A DNA stretch of 64,000 nucleotides from Monosporascus cannonballus (taxonomy: Eukaryota > Ascomycota > Sordariomycetes > Xylariales), in the NCBI GenBank assembly GCA_004154925.1, contig QJNS01000119.1:124001-188000 (forward strand), given 5' to 3'. Shown piece by piece: positions 55,319 through 64,000 of the stretch; positions within the stretch are counted from its first letter, which is position 1, and every line of letters starts with the position of its first letter. The notes beneath the pieces are model-generated. The model saw nothing but the letters and a program-made list of their open reading frames with translations, was not told the DNA's origin and did not search any database. Both the position numbers and the translations under genes were made by a program.

Positions 55319-57410
55319 ATGCTAAAAACAGCTTCGCAGATTACCACCCTCTTGTTTCCATTCGGGCAACGTCGAGGCGGCAACTGTTACCTATGACTTT
55401 AAAGTGACATGGGTCACTTCGAATCCAGAGGGCGCTTTCGATAGGCCTACTACTGGTATTGGCGGAAAATGGCCAACTACGCCGATTACAGCGGACATTG
55501 GCGACAATGTAGTTATTCGTGTTAGAAACAACCTGGGTACCGGTCCACCTCCTTGGACTTCCACGCCTTATTCCAGGAGGGCACTCCGCACATGGACGGA
55601 CCTGATATGGTAACGCAATGCGTGATTGTGCCCGGCTCCAGCTTTATATACAGCTTCACTGTGCGTGTGTTCCTTTAAATGAGATCCGAAAGGCCATCTA
55701 ACATTGATACCGTGTAGATCAACCGGCATGGTACTTACTGGTACCACTCCAACACGCACGGGCGGTATCCAGATGGCCTGAGACGACAGCCCATCATCAA
55801 CGATCCGGAGTCCCCTTTTATCGACCAATATGATGAAGAACTCGTACTTACAGTGTCAGACTGGGATCACAATCAGATAGCGGACCCCCTGCCGGCCTTC
55901 ATCAGCAAATCGAATCCGACGGGGGTAGAGTCAGTGCCGGACGCCGCTCTTTTCAACGATACCCAAGGTCTGAATGTCTTCGTCCAGCCGGGGAAGACTC
56001 ACCTCGTCCGTACGTTAATAAGGGCGCGTTTGCTGGCCAGTACATCTGGTTAGACGGTCATAACATAGCAATAGTTGAAGTGGATGGTGTGTATACCCAT
56101 CTAGGGGTGGCCGAGAGATCTATCTGTCCGCTGCTCAGCGCTGCAGTTTCCTGTTGACGACTAATAACGAAACTACGGCGATCTATACCTTCGTTGGCAG
56201 CATGGATACAATACGCCCGAACCCATTGTCGTGTATCTTGCTCCTCGCTCCGGTTCCTGCTGATAAGCATAGACTCTTCTCGACACGCTACAGGAAGATT
56301 TGAACTATAATGTGACCGACTGGCTAGTTTACGACGAAGCGTGACCTCTTCCCGATCCCACGCTCGTAGATGAGTTGGACGCTTTCGATGACGTGAACCT
56401 GGTCCCCTTCGATAAACCAGCCGCTCCTCGGCAAGGCCGACAGGGTCGTGCAGCTCGACGTGGCCATACATAGCCTGGGCGACGGCGCCAACTACGCGTT
56501 CTTTAACAGCATCACGTACAACTCCCCGAAGGTGCCGACGCTCTACACGGCGCTCTCCACAGGTGACCTGGCGTCGGACCCCGCCGTCTACGCCTTCGTG
56601 CTCGGGAAGGGAGACGTCGTGCAGATCGTCGTCAACAACCCCGACCCGGGGCGCCACCCCTTCCACCTGCACGGGCACCATTTCCAGGCGGTCCACCGGT
56701 CCGGAGAGGAAGCCGGGACCTCCACCGAATCCGGTGCCGGGGAGGCCGACCTCCCCGCCGTTGCCCATGCGCCGCGACGCCCTGGTCCTAGACCCCGAGG
56801 GCAACGCCGTGCTGCGCTTCCGCGCCGACAACCCCGGAGTCTGGCTCTTCCACTGCCACATTGAGTGGCACGTGGCGTCGGGGCTCATTGCGACCTTCGT
56901 CGAGACGCCGCTGGAGTTGCAGGGGGTCATCGACGCGTCCACAATCACGGCACACCACCTCGCCGCGTGCGCGCCGCTGGCGTCCCGGCAACGGCAACAC
57001 GGCCGACAACGCGGCCGATCTGCTCGATCTGACCGGCGAGAACAGGGCCCCGGATCCGCTGCCGGACGGGTAAAGTTCGTTGTTATGGGGCTTCCCTCTC
57101 CCTTGTGTGTTTGAGGGTTTATACGAAAAACTTAAGTGACGAACTGATGATTACTATGTGCGGGTTCATGACGACGGGCAAGGTGGCGCTCGCCTTCGGC
57201 TGCCTGAGCGGTATCCTCGGCGTGCTTGTTGTCGCGTGGTACGGCCTGACACCAGATCCTGCCTCCCAGCCGGGCGTTGGGCAACCGACCGCTGATGCCC
57301 CACCCACAGAAAAGGACGCCGGGGGGTTCAAAACCGCGCCGGATTCTCTGTCTGAGCCGCAGCCGGTACTAGTTACCTCGGTCTCACGGTGTGGCAACAC
57401 GAAGGGTTGA
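55319..57410 (+). pseudogene. FET3: Fet3-type multicopper ferroxidase, degraded
   Basis: Starts MLKTASQITTLLFPF (secretion signal), then shifts frame near 55370 into ATVTYDFKVTWVTSNPEGAF. An intact 57-nt intron lies at 55661-55717 (GTGCGT, CTAAC, TAG). The first copper motif reads LDFHAL instead of the usual LHFHGL, and the second WYHSN instead of WYHSH. The last two survive: [10 protein letters not shown] (near 56660) and FHCHIEWH (near 56848). Other family blocks: [52 protein letters not shown] single C-terminal membrane helix (VALAFGCLSGILGVLVVAWYG, 57183-57245) identifies a Fet3-like, membrane-anchored enzyme rather than a soluble laccase. Frame changes are also visible near 55540, 56015, 56110, 56420 and 56740, and stops near 56341. 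Functional Fet3 oxidises Fe2+ for uptake by Ftr1. Confidence 0.87.
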
Positions 57411-58096
57411 TATAATACGGGGAGTTGTCTGATGGTGGTATAAAGATAGAATTTCGGAGCCAAAACATGCGGACTCGTATCTGCTCGGTCTCGCTAGTTA
57501 TAGGGATATCACGGCATCCTTTACGCGAAGCGTGCTATAGTGCTTGTCTTTACAATGCTGAAACAAAAGATTTCTTCCATACCTTTCGAGCTCACGTATT
57601 AAATAGTGTGCCCAGGTGATTAATATTGGGAACGTTTTAGCCGCCATGCAACGTAACTTGTAAGTGATGCCATACTGTCGCCAGCAAGAATAAAATAGGC
57701 TTCATGATAGTCATTGTTACGAGGCTCCGCGTAAAGTCTAAGCAGTGGCTGGAGAGCAGTGGCTATTTTGCCAATCTTCACGGAACATTGTGCGAGGGGA
57801 GCCATGCAAAAATTTCTTTAGGGGGGTTTTAATTTATCAGGTACAGTTGAGCGCTACAACAATTACTTCAGGGAACAAGGAAAACCTTGAAATTCAGTCG
57901 ACTAAAACCATTCTACCCCAATATCGGCTCATCCCCAACCAAGGCTCCCCGGGTTCTACCGAATCCCTCGGATATGTAATACCTACAATTGACTCTCCAA
58001 ATATCGGGTTGCTTTTCTGGCGCGAAGTTCAGAGACTGTAAGGTCTCTTGCGCCGAATTAGCAAGGAGGGATCTTTAGTTAGCAGCGCCCATCGAT
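57411..58096. other. Intergenic region without a supported gene
   Basis: A/T-richer sequence downstream of the FET3 relic. No motif-bearing frame is present. Confidence 0.4.
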
Positions 58097-58444
58097 ATGT
58101 CCTCTCCAATGAGCTTCGATAATGGGGGGCCGCAGTCCTTCGCAGAGAAGCATGTGTTGATGCGGGAGCTCAAAATGGCCGTCGCGACTTTCTTCGGTTT
58201 AGACCTGTTAGCCCACTACATTGTCCACGACAGATACGCGTCGGCCCCGCGGACGACGCGGCAGACCGCGACGCTCTTCGCCGTATGGTCCGCGCTAGGG
58301 TATAGCGCCGCCAACGCGGAGTGCTGGGCCGCGGAGTCCTCGACCCGCGAGAGGAATCTCGCCGCCCGCTGGCAGGAGGAGCACGGCAGGCCGCCGCCAT
58401 CATCCCTGATGGGCCCCACGCAGTCCGGCACTAGTCGCGAGTAG
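58097..58444 (+). CDS. Small hypothetical protein (115 aa)
   Basis: ATG-initiated frame with a moderately hydrophobic middle (MAVATFFGLDLLAHYIVHD, then TATLFAVWSALGYSAANAECWAAE) that could form one or two weak membrane helices, and a polar tail. Codon composition is GC-rich compared with the flanking DNA, which supports coding. No family is recognised. The position among pseudogenes means it may itself be a fragment of a larger decayed gene; similar-looking coding character resumes at 58490-58690 (ends VRERLEFGLGPDLRSW). Confidence 0.35.
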   Translation: MSSPMSFDNGGPQSFAEKHVLMRELKMAVATFFGLDLLAHYIVHDRYASAPRTTRQTATLFAVWSALGYSAANAECWAAESSTRERNLAARWQEEHGRPPPSSLMGPTQSGTSRE

Positions 58445-59029
58445 CTGCATTACAGGTCTTGGATAAGTTTTCTCGCGGGCCTCTGTATAGTGCGGGGCGT
58501 GATATCCTACCGACCAATCATCGTGAAACAGATCGGGGTCAGGCCTGTTATATGGGCTTATGATGTCTTGGCCGGGATGGCAGGTCTCGGGGCACTCGGC
58601 GCGGCCCTTCGTCTGGGCCATCTAGAGATGGTTAGGGAGAGATTGGAATTTGGTCTCGGCCCGGACCTGAGAAGCTGGCCTTATTAAGGGAAACTGGTTG
58701 TTCATCACTACCCCCCTCAACTTCGCTGATTTTTGAGATCTTCACCGGGGTTGGAACTAGATCGCCACATAAAGATCCTGGGGATTGAAGAATCCTGGTA
58801 TTGGCCAACTACTCCCGTCGCGCATACGGTTTCATACCCTCATGGCGGGCCTTAGCAAGGGATCTTGACGCCCTAGAACGGCGACCGGTCCAAATGGCGA
58901 AATCTATTAAACTTCTTAGACGCGGTACTCTGCTATATAGATGGAGGCCTCGTCGCACCGGGAAAAAGCCTTTCACGCATCATCGGCGTCTCCATTAGAC
59001 AGCAACCCATCAGCGCTATTGCTCAGATA
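58445..59029. other. Region without a supported gene
   Basis: Short frames only. Part of it (58490-58690) may be an eroded continuation of the preceding small ORF. Confidence 0.35.
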
Positions 59030-60283
59030 GCCTCAATCTTGGGCTGTATCCGGTAGCAGCCGCCATGATTGATATTCCTTGCTATTGCCCTGGGACATCC
59101 AGAACTGGGCGCCGCACCACAGTACATTCTCCCTGCCGCTGGCATCGAGCGAGAGCTTGCCAGTGGCCGAACCAATGCAACCCCTGACGATGGCCCACCT
59201 ACCCCCGTTATTGATCGCGGTTTGGACGGTCTCCTGTATGCCGACCTGGGCCCAGGCTCTACCCGACGACGAGGTCGAGACGCAGGCATCGTATTTATAC
59301 CTGTAGGGCGGGATTGAGTTGGAGAGGATAAGGGTTGTTGTCGCTGTCCAGAGCCCAGATGCACTTGTTCTGGATCGTGGCGACTGGGGAAGACGGATCC
59401 TGCCCAGACGAGTTGAGCATTCCGCTGGCCGTTCCCCATGAAGTAGGCGTAAACCCATAGCGGACTGCTATAATACTCGGTAGCCACAGTCTTGAAGGCG
59501 CCCGCGGTAGTCAAGCACTCCGGTGCCACCATCATCGTCCCAATCTGCGAGGCGGTTGTCGAGACGGACACGAAATCCGCCTCCGTCGTGGCGGTATGTT
59601 CCGTCAAGGACACGGTGGCGATCTTTGTGCTAGAAACCGTACCAGTGACGATGGACAGGACCGAGGAACAAATGTCTGTACAGTTGATAAAAATGATCAG
59701 GATCCCTGTCCGTCACTTGGCACAGCATGTGAGAGGACGAACTACGTTGGTAACTTCCATGGTGATGGTGGTGGATGGCGCGTCGGCGGTGATGGTGGTC
59801 GGGAGGATCTCAGCGCACGAGCAGGCCACAGCGTATTTCTCGAACGACAAGCAGGCTGATGCCTATTCAGATACGGCGAGGACGACGATGAGTGGGGTGG
59901 CCTCACGCATCTCTATCGGCGCCATGGATGCAAAAGTGACCGTCACGGTCTCAACGGCAGTCTCCGTCGTCTTGACAACCTTGGTCTCCGTGGAGCCGTG
60001 ACACTCGTGCTGAGGGTAAACGCCGCGTCTCCGTTGAGATTTTTTCCGTCTTGCTTGCTGCATGGGACATTGTCTCGACAACAGTCATGGGCTCTGTCGG
60101 GACTACTATCACGGTAGAGATGGCGGTGCTGTGCTTCACTGTTAACTTGGCATCTAGGGAAAGGGGTGCTTCGTCTAAGTGCAGACTCAACCTTCCTATG
60201 ACCGGGGTAGCCGTCATGGCCAGGTACGAGGAACAATCTTCGGCGCCGTTTACATCCCCGAGGCCGGGGTCAACAATGGCCAC
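59030..60283 (-). pseudogene. Relic of a Thr/Val-rich secreted or cell-surface protein gene
   Basis: On the minus strand, coding-like pieces in different frames follow one another: GAEDCSSYLAMTATPVI, then a Thr/Val-rich part with KVVKTTETAVETVTVTF, then CLSFEKYAVACSCAEI resembling the YASACSC motif common in fungal secreted proteins, then EYYSSPLWVYAYFMGNGQ, NKCIWALDSDNN and ASGRENVLWCGAQFWMSQGN. No single frame spans them and stops interrupt the transitions. This pattern fits a decayed extracellular glycoprotein gene. The family cannot be named, and introns could explain a minority of the frame changes. Confidence 0.42.
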
Positions 60284-61204
60284 CCGTCAATGTTTTTGCC
60301 AGCATCTTGCTTGCTGCTCCAGTCGCGTAGCCGTGTTCGTAGGATCTGCACCTTTTAGATAACTTCATCGTAACGAGCGACTGAACAGCACCATAAACAA
60401 GTGTGAGAATTGTGACTAGATTACGATGACCACTCGACGGTGAGGTCCCGCAATAAGCTAGGACATTGTGATAACGCGTGGAACACTCTTTTATATACCA
60501 ACTCAACCCAGTAGCTTAGCAACTATTACTCTATTCCATAGTCATGGTCCTAATACGTGGGTAGTTGTTTAATCTGCTACCGTACACAGGTTCCCTTCGC
60601 AGCAATTACCACACGCAATGTGACTGGGCAAAGAAGGAAGCCCTTCTTAGAGCCCCATTAGCTCATCCCTGGATCTCACCTTCGGGAAGCAAGATCTCCT
60701 TAGCGTCCCTCCCTAGAGTCTAGACCATCCGGAAGGCACTAGGTTCCGGGCGCTCGGTTTCCTGCTCGTCTTGTCCACAATAGTGCCGCTACACCACGCT
60801 CGCTAGCAAAAGCCTACTAGGGATTCAGCGCGGGCGAACAAAACATCGGCTAAGGTGCGAATATCTGGTCGTTGCCTCTTCGACGCAACGGATCGGGGTA
60901 CTTATTGGTATTCCTGTAGGCAAGTTCGTGCGCTGCGAGGCCGCTTCTGGGTCATTAGCAGCACTAGACCACTTACTTGGAAGTCTAGGCTCTCTTACCC
61001 TTTTGCTAATCCCGTTACTTGTCCCTCTGACAAGTCGATGGTCAAAAATGGCGAAAACTACTGAAGCGGAACTCCCTCTCAGAATGGAGGTACTGCACTT
61101 TTTTGCCCACGCAGTAAACATACAACGTCCATTCTTGCTGAGGATAATTACACTGCCAGGCATAACACCGTGGCGGAACAGAACAGATCTGTGCAACTCC
61201 GGCA
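60284..61204. other. Region without a supported gene
   Basis: A 126-codon frame at 60825-61205 (-) directly follows the fructosamine-kinase relic, but its sequence lacks the HGDLW and later family blocks, so it is not called as its continuation. Confidence 0.4.
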
Positions 61205-61850
61205 TTACAGGCGTGGCTGAATTGGACGTCCATCAGCTGTCAGGGGGTCGAGCAGGCGAGGTATAAGAGTCTCGAGTGCAACCTGCATCGCTTCATCCAA
61301 CTCTTTCCAGAAGCTGTTCATCTCCACATCTAGCCGGTTAATATCGCCTATCAGCTTCTTGGAGAAGGATGTCCAGTTGCTACCCCACGTTGTGTTCAAT
61401 GGCAACCTCCCGTCAAAATCGTTACATGAACCCGAACTGCCCAGTTGGTGATTTGCTTTTGTGATGCAACTCAGCTAGTTTCTGGCCTAGTCTCACGGGA
61501 TCAGTTAGCTCATTAGTAATCCTCAAATGATCACAGATGAAGAAGTAAGAATCGTCTCCGTTGCACTTTGCGAATCCTCGAGGCTGAGAGGCGAAACCTG
61601 GGATAGTATTATAGATCTCGAGCATTAGCATGTATTCGCCAGGAACACGCCCGGAGGTATCGTCAGTTTTCAAAATCTGCATGTCAAAGTTATCACATCC
61701 CAGTCTGACATTAAGATATAAGCGAATGGCATAGGGTTGTCGTCAACTTTGAGAAAATAGGCACTTGATGAACCATGAACTTTCTGAACATCGGTTTAGC
61801 TGTCGAGCCCCAGCTGGAATTCCATGCTGCTCCACCCTTCGGACCTTGTC
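61205..61850 (-). pseudogene. Fructosamine-3-kinase-like (FN3K / protein-ribulosamine kinase) relic, 3'-truncated
   Basis: Minus-strand pieces in family order: a start region WSSMEFQLGLDS (stop TAA follows), SSSAYFLKV with the presumptive ATP-contacting Lys, KTDDTSGRVPGEYMLMLEIY, SYFFICDHLRIT, LGQKLAELHHKSKSPTGQFGF (61425-61490), DGRLPLNTTWGSNWTSF and WKELDEAMQVALETLIPRLLDPLTADG ending near 61215. There is at least one further stop (after QFGFM) and a frame change near 61425. The HGDLW catalytic block expected next is absent. Intact members phosphorylate ketosamines on glycated proteins. The residual similarity is strong but no functional protein can be made. Confidence 0.7.
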
Positions 61851-62353
61851 GCCATCCTTCAGTGCTGCGGCCAGCGTTCCCAGTTAGAATGTTGAGTGGT
61901 GCTTGAAATGGAATGGCGCTAACTTACCCCTGACTTAGAGCGAGGGCCGAGCTTAGTACTTTCTGCATCGTTTATATTCATTTTCAACCGTCGCATAATC
62001 CACCAACTGGTTGAAGAGAGAATTGACTTGATGTCGTGGTAACAAATTGACCATATATAACGCTGTTGCCAGCCACGCAATAGCGGCGTCGCTTTTACGA
62101 CACTTGACATGCGCTCTTCACCCCGACAAGACAGCGGTAGTTGTGCGGGGTAGCCCCGTCGGCCTGACGCCCGGCCTCGGACTACATACGGAAGAGAGAT
62201 CCTTCCTTACATAGTTCCAATACTACTCCAGTGTGAGATAGAGCGGTATTCTTGCTGAATTTAAGGTGGCAGAGAGACGAATCTTCTCTGCCGCCGTCCT
62301 TTTAAATCCTTCTGCACGATAGTTTTCGCCTCACATAAACCCAGTGACCGACA
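61851..62353. other. Upstream region of the NLR gene
   Basis: Lies between the FN3K-like relic and the predicted start of the NLR gene. It presumably contains the NLR promoter. No supported gene. Confidence 0.4.
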
Positions 62354-62361
62354 ATGGTGCG
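62354..62361. repeat. Left target-site duplication ATGGTGCG
   Basis: Identical to 62802-62809. It contains ATG followed by GTGCG, completed to a GTGCGT splice donor by the first base of the MITE. Confidence 0.85.
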
Positions 62362-62801
62362 TAGGGTTTGCACTACCCACCCACCCACGCTAAAATTTCC
62401 TACCACGGGTATCCGTGGGTGGATAAAAATTTACGTGGGTGGTTAACAGGGATGCGTGGGTAAAATGAAATTACCCACGGACTAACCACTCGTGGGTACC
62501 CAAAATGCCAAATTACCCATAATATCGATAACGTCCCGGATATAAGTGGGACATGGAAATTTTTATTGGTTAACCATTTCGTTTTAATGTGTAGCTCCAT
62601 ATACGCGAATATTTTAACGGAAATACGGATTAGTACACAGATTAGTACGCGTTCAAAAATACCCACGGGTACCCGTGGGTGGTTAGTTCGTGGGTGGGTA
62701 GTCGTGGGTATTTTTGGGAAAACGCCAAGACCACCCACGGTTACCCACCCACGGTCGTGGGTAGTCCGTGGGTACCCATTGGGTACCCATTGCAAACCCT
62801 A
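62362..62801. mobile_element. hAT-type MITE (440 bp, non-autonomous DNA transposon)
   Basis: The ends are perfect 11-bp inverted repeats: TAGGGTTTGCA (62362-62372) and TGCAAACCCTA (62791-62801). Both flanks carry the identical 8-bp duplication ATGGTGCG (62354-62361 and 62802-62809), the target-site length of hAT transposons. The subterminal regions are packed with ACCCACGG / CCGTGGGT motifs in both orientations, as expected for hAT transposase-binding repeats, while the centre is A/T-rich. There is no transposase; the 131-codon frame across it is just the repeat read through. The perfect duplication suggests a recent insertion. Confidence 0.88.
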
Positions 62802-62809
62802 ATGGTGCG
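62802..62809. repeat. Right target-site duplication ATGGTGCG
   Basis: Identical to 62354-62361. It is followed by T in the host sequence, so it also forms ATG + GTGCGT. Confidence 0.85.
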
Positions 62810-64000
62810 TACAAGCGGGTCTCGTATATATGATGTTGAATCAAAGTTTGTTAACAATAGGCTGTGCAGTGGAAGCGCTTCAGGTCTAGCAAGAAGATCA
62901 TCACAGACGGCCCATCTACATCGGCATCCAGTCATTCAGAGCATTTTGTTTGCCCTCAGCACCAATCCCTTCCGGAGCCACCCCCGTCAGGGTTACCAGA
63001 GAGGATAGTCGCGCAAGGTCGCGGGTCCGACCACGGTGCAGTAGATGATGCACATGCGCAGTTGTTCTCATCGCAGAGGTCCGTGGGCCACTGCCGACAG
63101 CGCTCACAGAATCGAAAGAGTGACCCGCTAGGGCTGATAGTGTTGCATGCGCCTGTAGAACGCTCAGTGGATATCCTGTTCATTCATGGGCTTGGCGGGA
63201 CCAATCTGCGAACTTGGTGCAACAATCGGGACTTGGAGAACTTGTGGCCACAACTTTGGCTTCCAGAAGAGCCCGAGTTGTCCACCGCGCGGATCTTGAC
63301 ATTCGGATACAATGCGAACTTCTCTTCAAGGAAGGAGCAAGCATCCCTCACCATTGGTGACTTTGCCAAAGATCTCCTATTTCGGATGAAGTATGGTGAG
63401 AACGGGCAAGAACGGTTGGGCGAAGTTCCTTTGATTGTGGTTGCTCATTTGATGGGCGGTCTCGTATTTAAGAAAGCTTTCATTCTTGGGCACATGAATG
63501 ATGAGTTTCGAGGTATTGTATCCAGTATAAAGGCCGTTCTGTTTCTCGCAACTCCTCAGTGGGGTACGAGCCTTGCTGAGACTCTCAATAAGATCCTAAC
63601 GAGCTCCGTTTTCGGTTACTCCCCCAAGGACTACGTTTCCGAACTTGCCAGCAGGAGTCCAACAATTGACGAACTCAATGAATCATTCCGGCACCATGCG
63701 TCGAAACTTCAGCTATTTTCGTTCTACGAAACGCTGACCACAAGTGTTGGGCCGATGCCATTTATGATCTTGGAGAAACAGTCTTCAATATTGGGTTATC
63801 CGAGCGAGACATCGCAGCCCCTCATGGCCAATCATCACGATGTCTGCAAATTCAAAAGTGTAGATGATCCTAACTATGTAGCGGTTGTAGGGGCTTTGCG
63901 CAGCATCGTCTCGACGATGAAATCAGCCAAGAAAAGTGATACTGGCTTCGAAAAGGACTTATCACTAATTACGGCCCTCCTCGGTGTCTCCGGACCCCCA
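62802..64000 (+). CDS. Fungal NLR (STAND) protein, N-terminal alpha/beta-hydrolase part, truncated by the window end
   Basis: The frame is open without a stop from 62861 to 64000 but has no ATG of its own near the start. A TGCAG acceptor ends at 62869, and a donor GTGCGT directly follows the ATG at 62802-62804, so a one-codon first exon is proposed (M + WKRFRSSKK). The intron is 65 nt with a TTAAC branch site. Residues about 85-340 are an alpha/beta-hydrolase of the SesB/PGAP1-like type found at the N terminus of fungal NLRs: DPLGLIVLHAP, DILFIHGLGG, ILTFGYNA, LFLATPQWGTSL, LQLFSFYETL and HHDVCKF, ending LLGVSGPP just where a NACHT/NB-ARC part usually begins. The nucleophile elbow reads VAHLMGG instead of GHSMGG (Leu195), so catalysis is probably lost. 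Such proteins act in non-self recognition and programmed cell death. Confidence 0.75.

Noticed and set aside
60825..61205. Frame directly after the FN3K-like relic as its C-terminal half
   Set aside because: It lacks the HGDLW block and all later kinase motifs.
62400..62795. 131-codon minus-strand frame rich in YPR/HPR motifs
   Set aside because: It is the MITE's CCCACGG repeats read as codons, not a gene.

Overview
The window looks like nuclear DNA of a filamentous ascomycete (Pezizomycotina, most likely a Sordariomycete). Genes are compact, with introns of about 50-125 nt carrying GT...AG borders and CTAAC/TTAAC-like branch sites. The conserved proteins are typically fungal (p23/Sba1, Vps24, Rpc9, Pus3, Gpi15, Ftr1/Fet3), and the last gene is a filamentous-fungal NLR. 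There is no rRNA, convincing tRNA, CRISPR or bacterial-type operon. The species cannot be named from this sequence.

Layout. 0.2-3.8 kb (-): a large PARP / UBE2Q-type E2 fusion. 6.4-13.5 kb: a housekeeping block with a Cog7-like subunit (+), Rpc9 of RNA polymerase III (+, one intron), an atypical Rho GTPase (-, two introns), Pus3/Deg1 (+) and Gpi15/PIG-H (-). 14.9-15.3 kb: a small orphan ORF. 15.3-24.5 and 25-32 kb: two long stretches with no supported gene, flanking one 161-aa protein. 32.1-37.5 kb (+): a six-exon, 1696-aa WD40 / Gemin5-like TPR scaffold. 38.8-39.8 kb: a nitrilase-family gene broken by six frame changes. 40.6-43.7 kb: a small orphan, then a P-loop kinase / HAD phosphatase / phosphoribosyltransferase triple fusion. 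45.9-51.5 kb: Sba1/p23 (four exons including an 18-nt microexon), Vps24 and a BTB protein with an intragenic minisatellite.

52.5-62 kb is a graveyard. A decayed FTR1 iron permease and a decayed FET3 ferroxidase lie head to head, in the classical arrangement of the reductive iron-uptake pair. Their shared upstream region still carries three perfect ATCAGATAA elements, the consensus of iron-sensing GATA repressors. Further on are remnants of a Thr-rich secreted protein and of a fructosamine-3-kinase-like gene. At 62.36-62.80 kb sits an apparently young 440-bp hAT-type MITE with 11-bp terminal inverted repeats and a perfect 8-bp target duplication. It is inserted exactly at the predicted start codon / first splice donor of a fungal NLR gene that runs off the window. 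The alpha/beta-hydrolase domain of that NLR has lost its nucleophile serine.

The left and middle parts are ordinary conserved housekeeping DNA. The right 12 kb behaves like an accessory, fast-decaying region. Exon boundaries below were chosen by hand from splice motifs and reading-frame continuity. Family assignments rest on remembered family motifs, not database searches.
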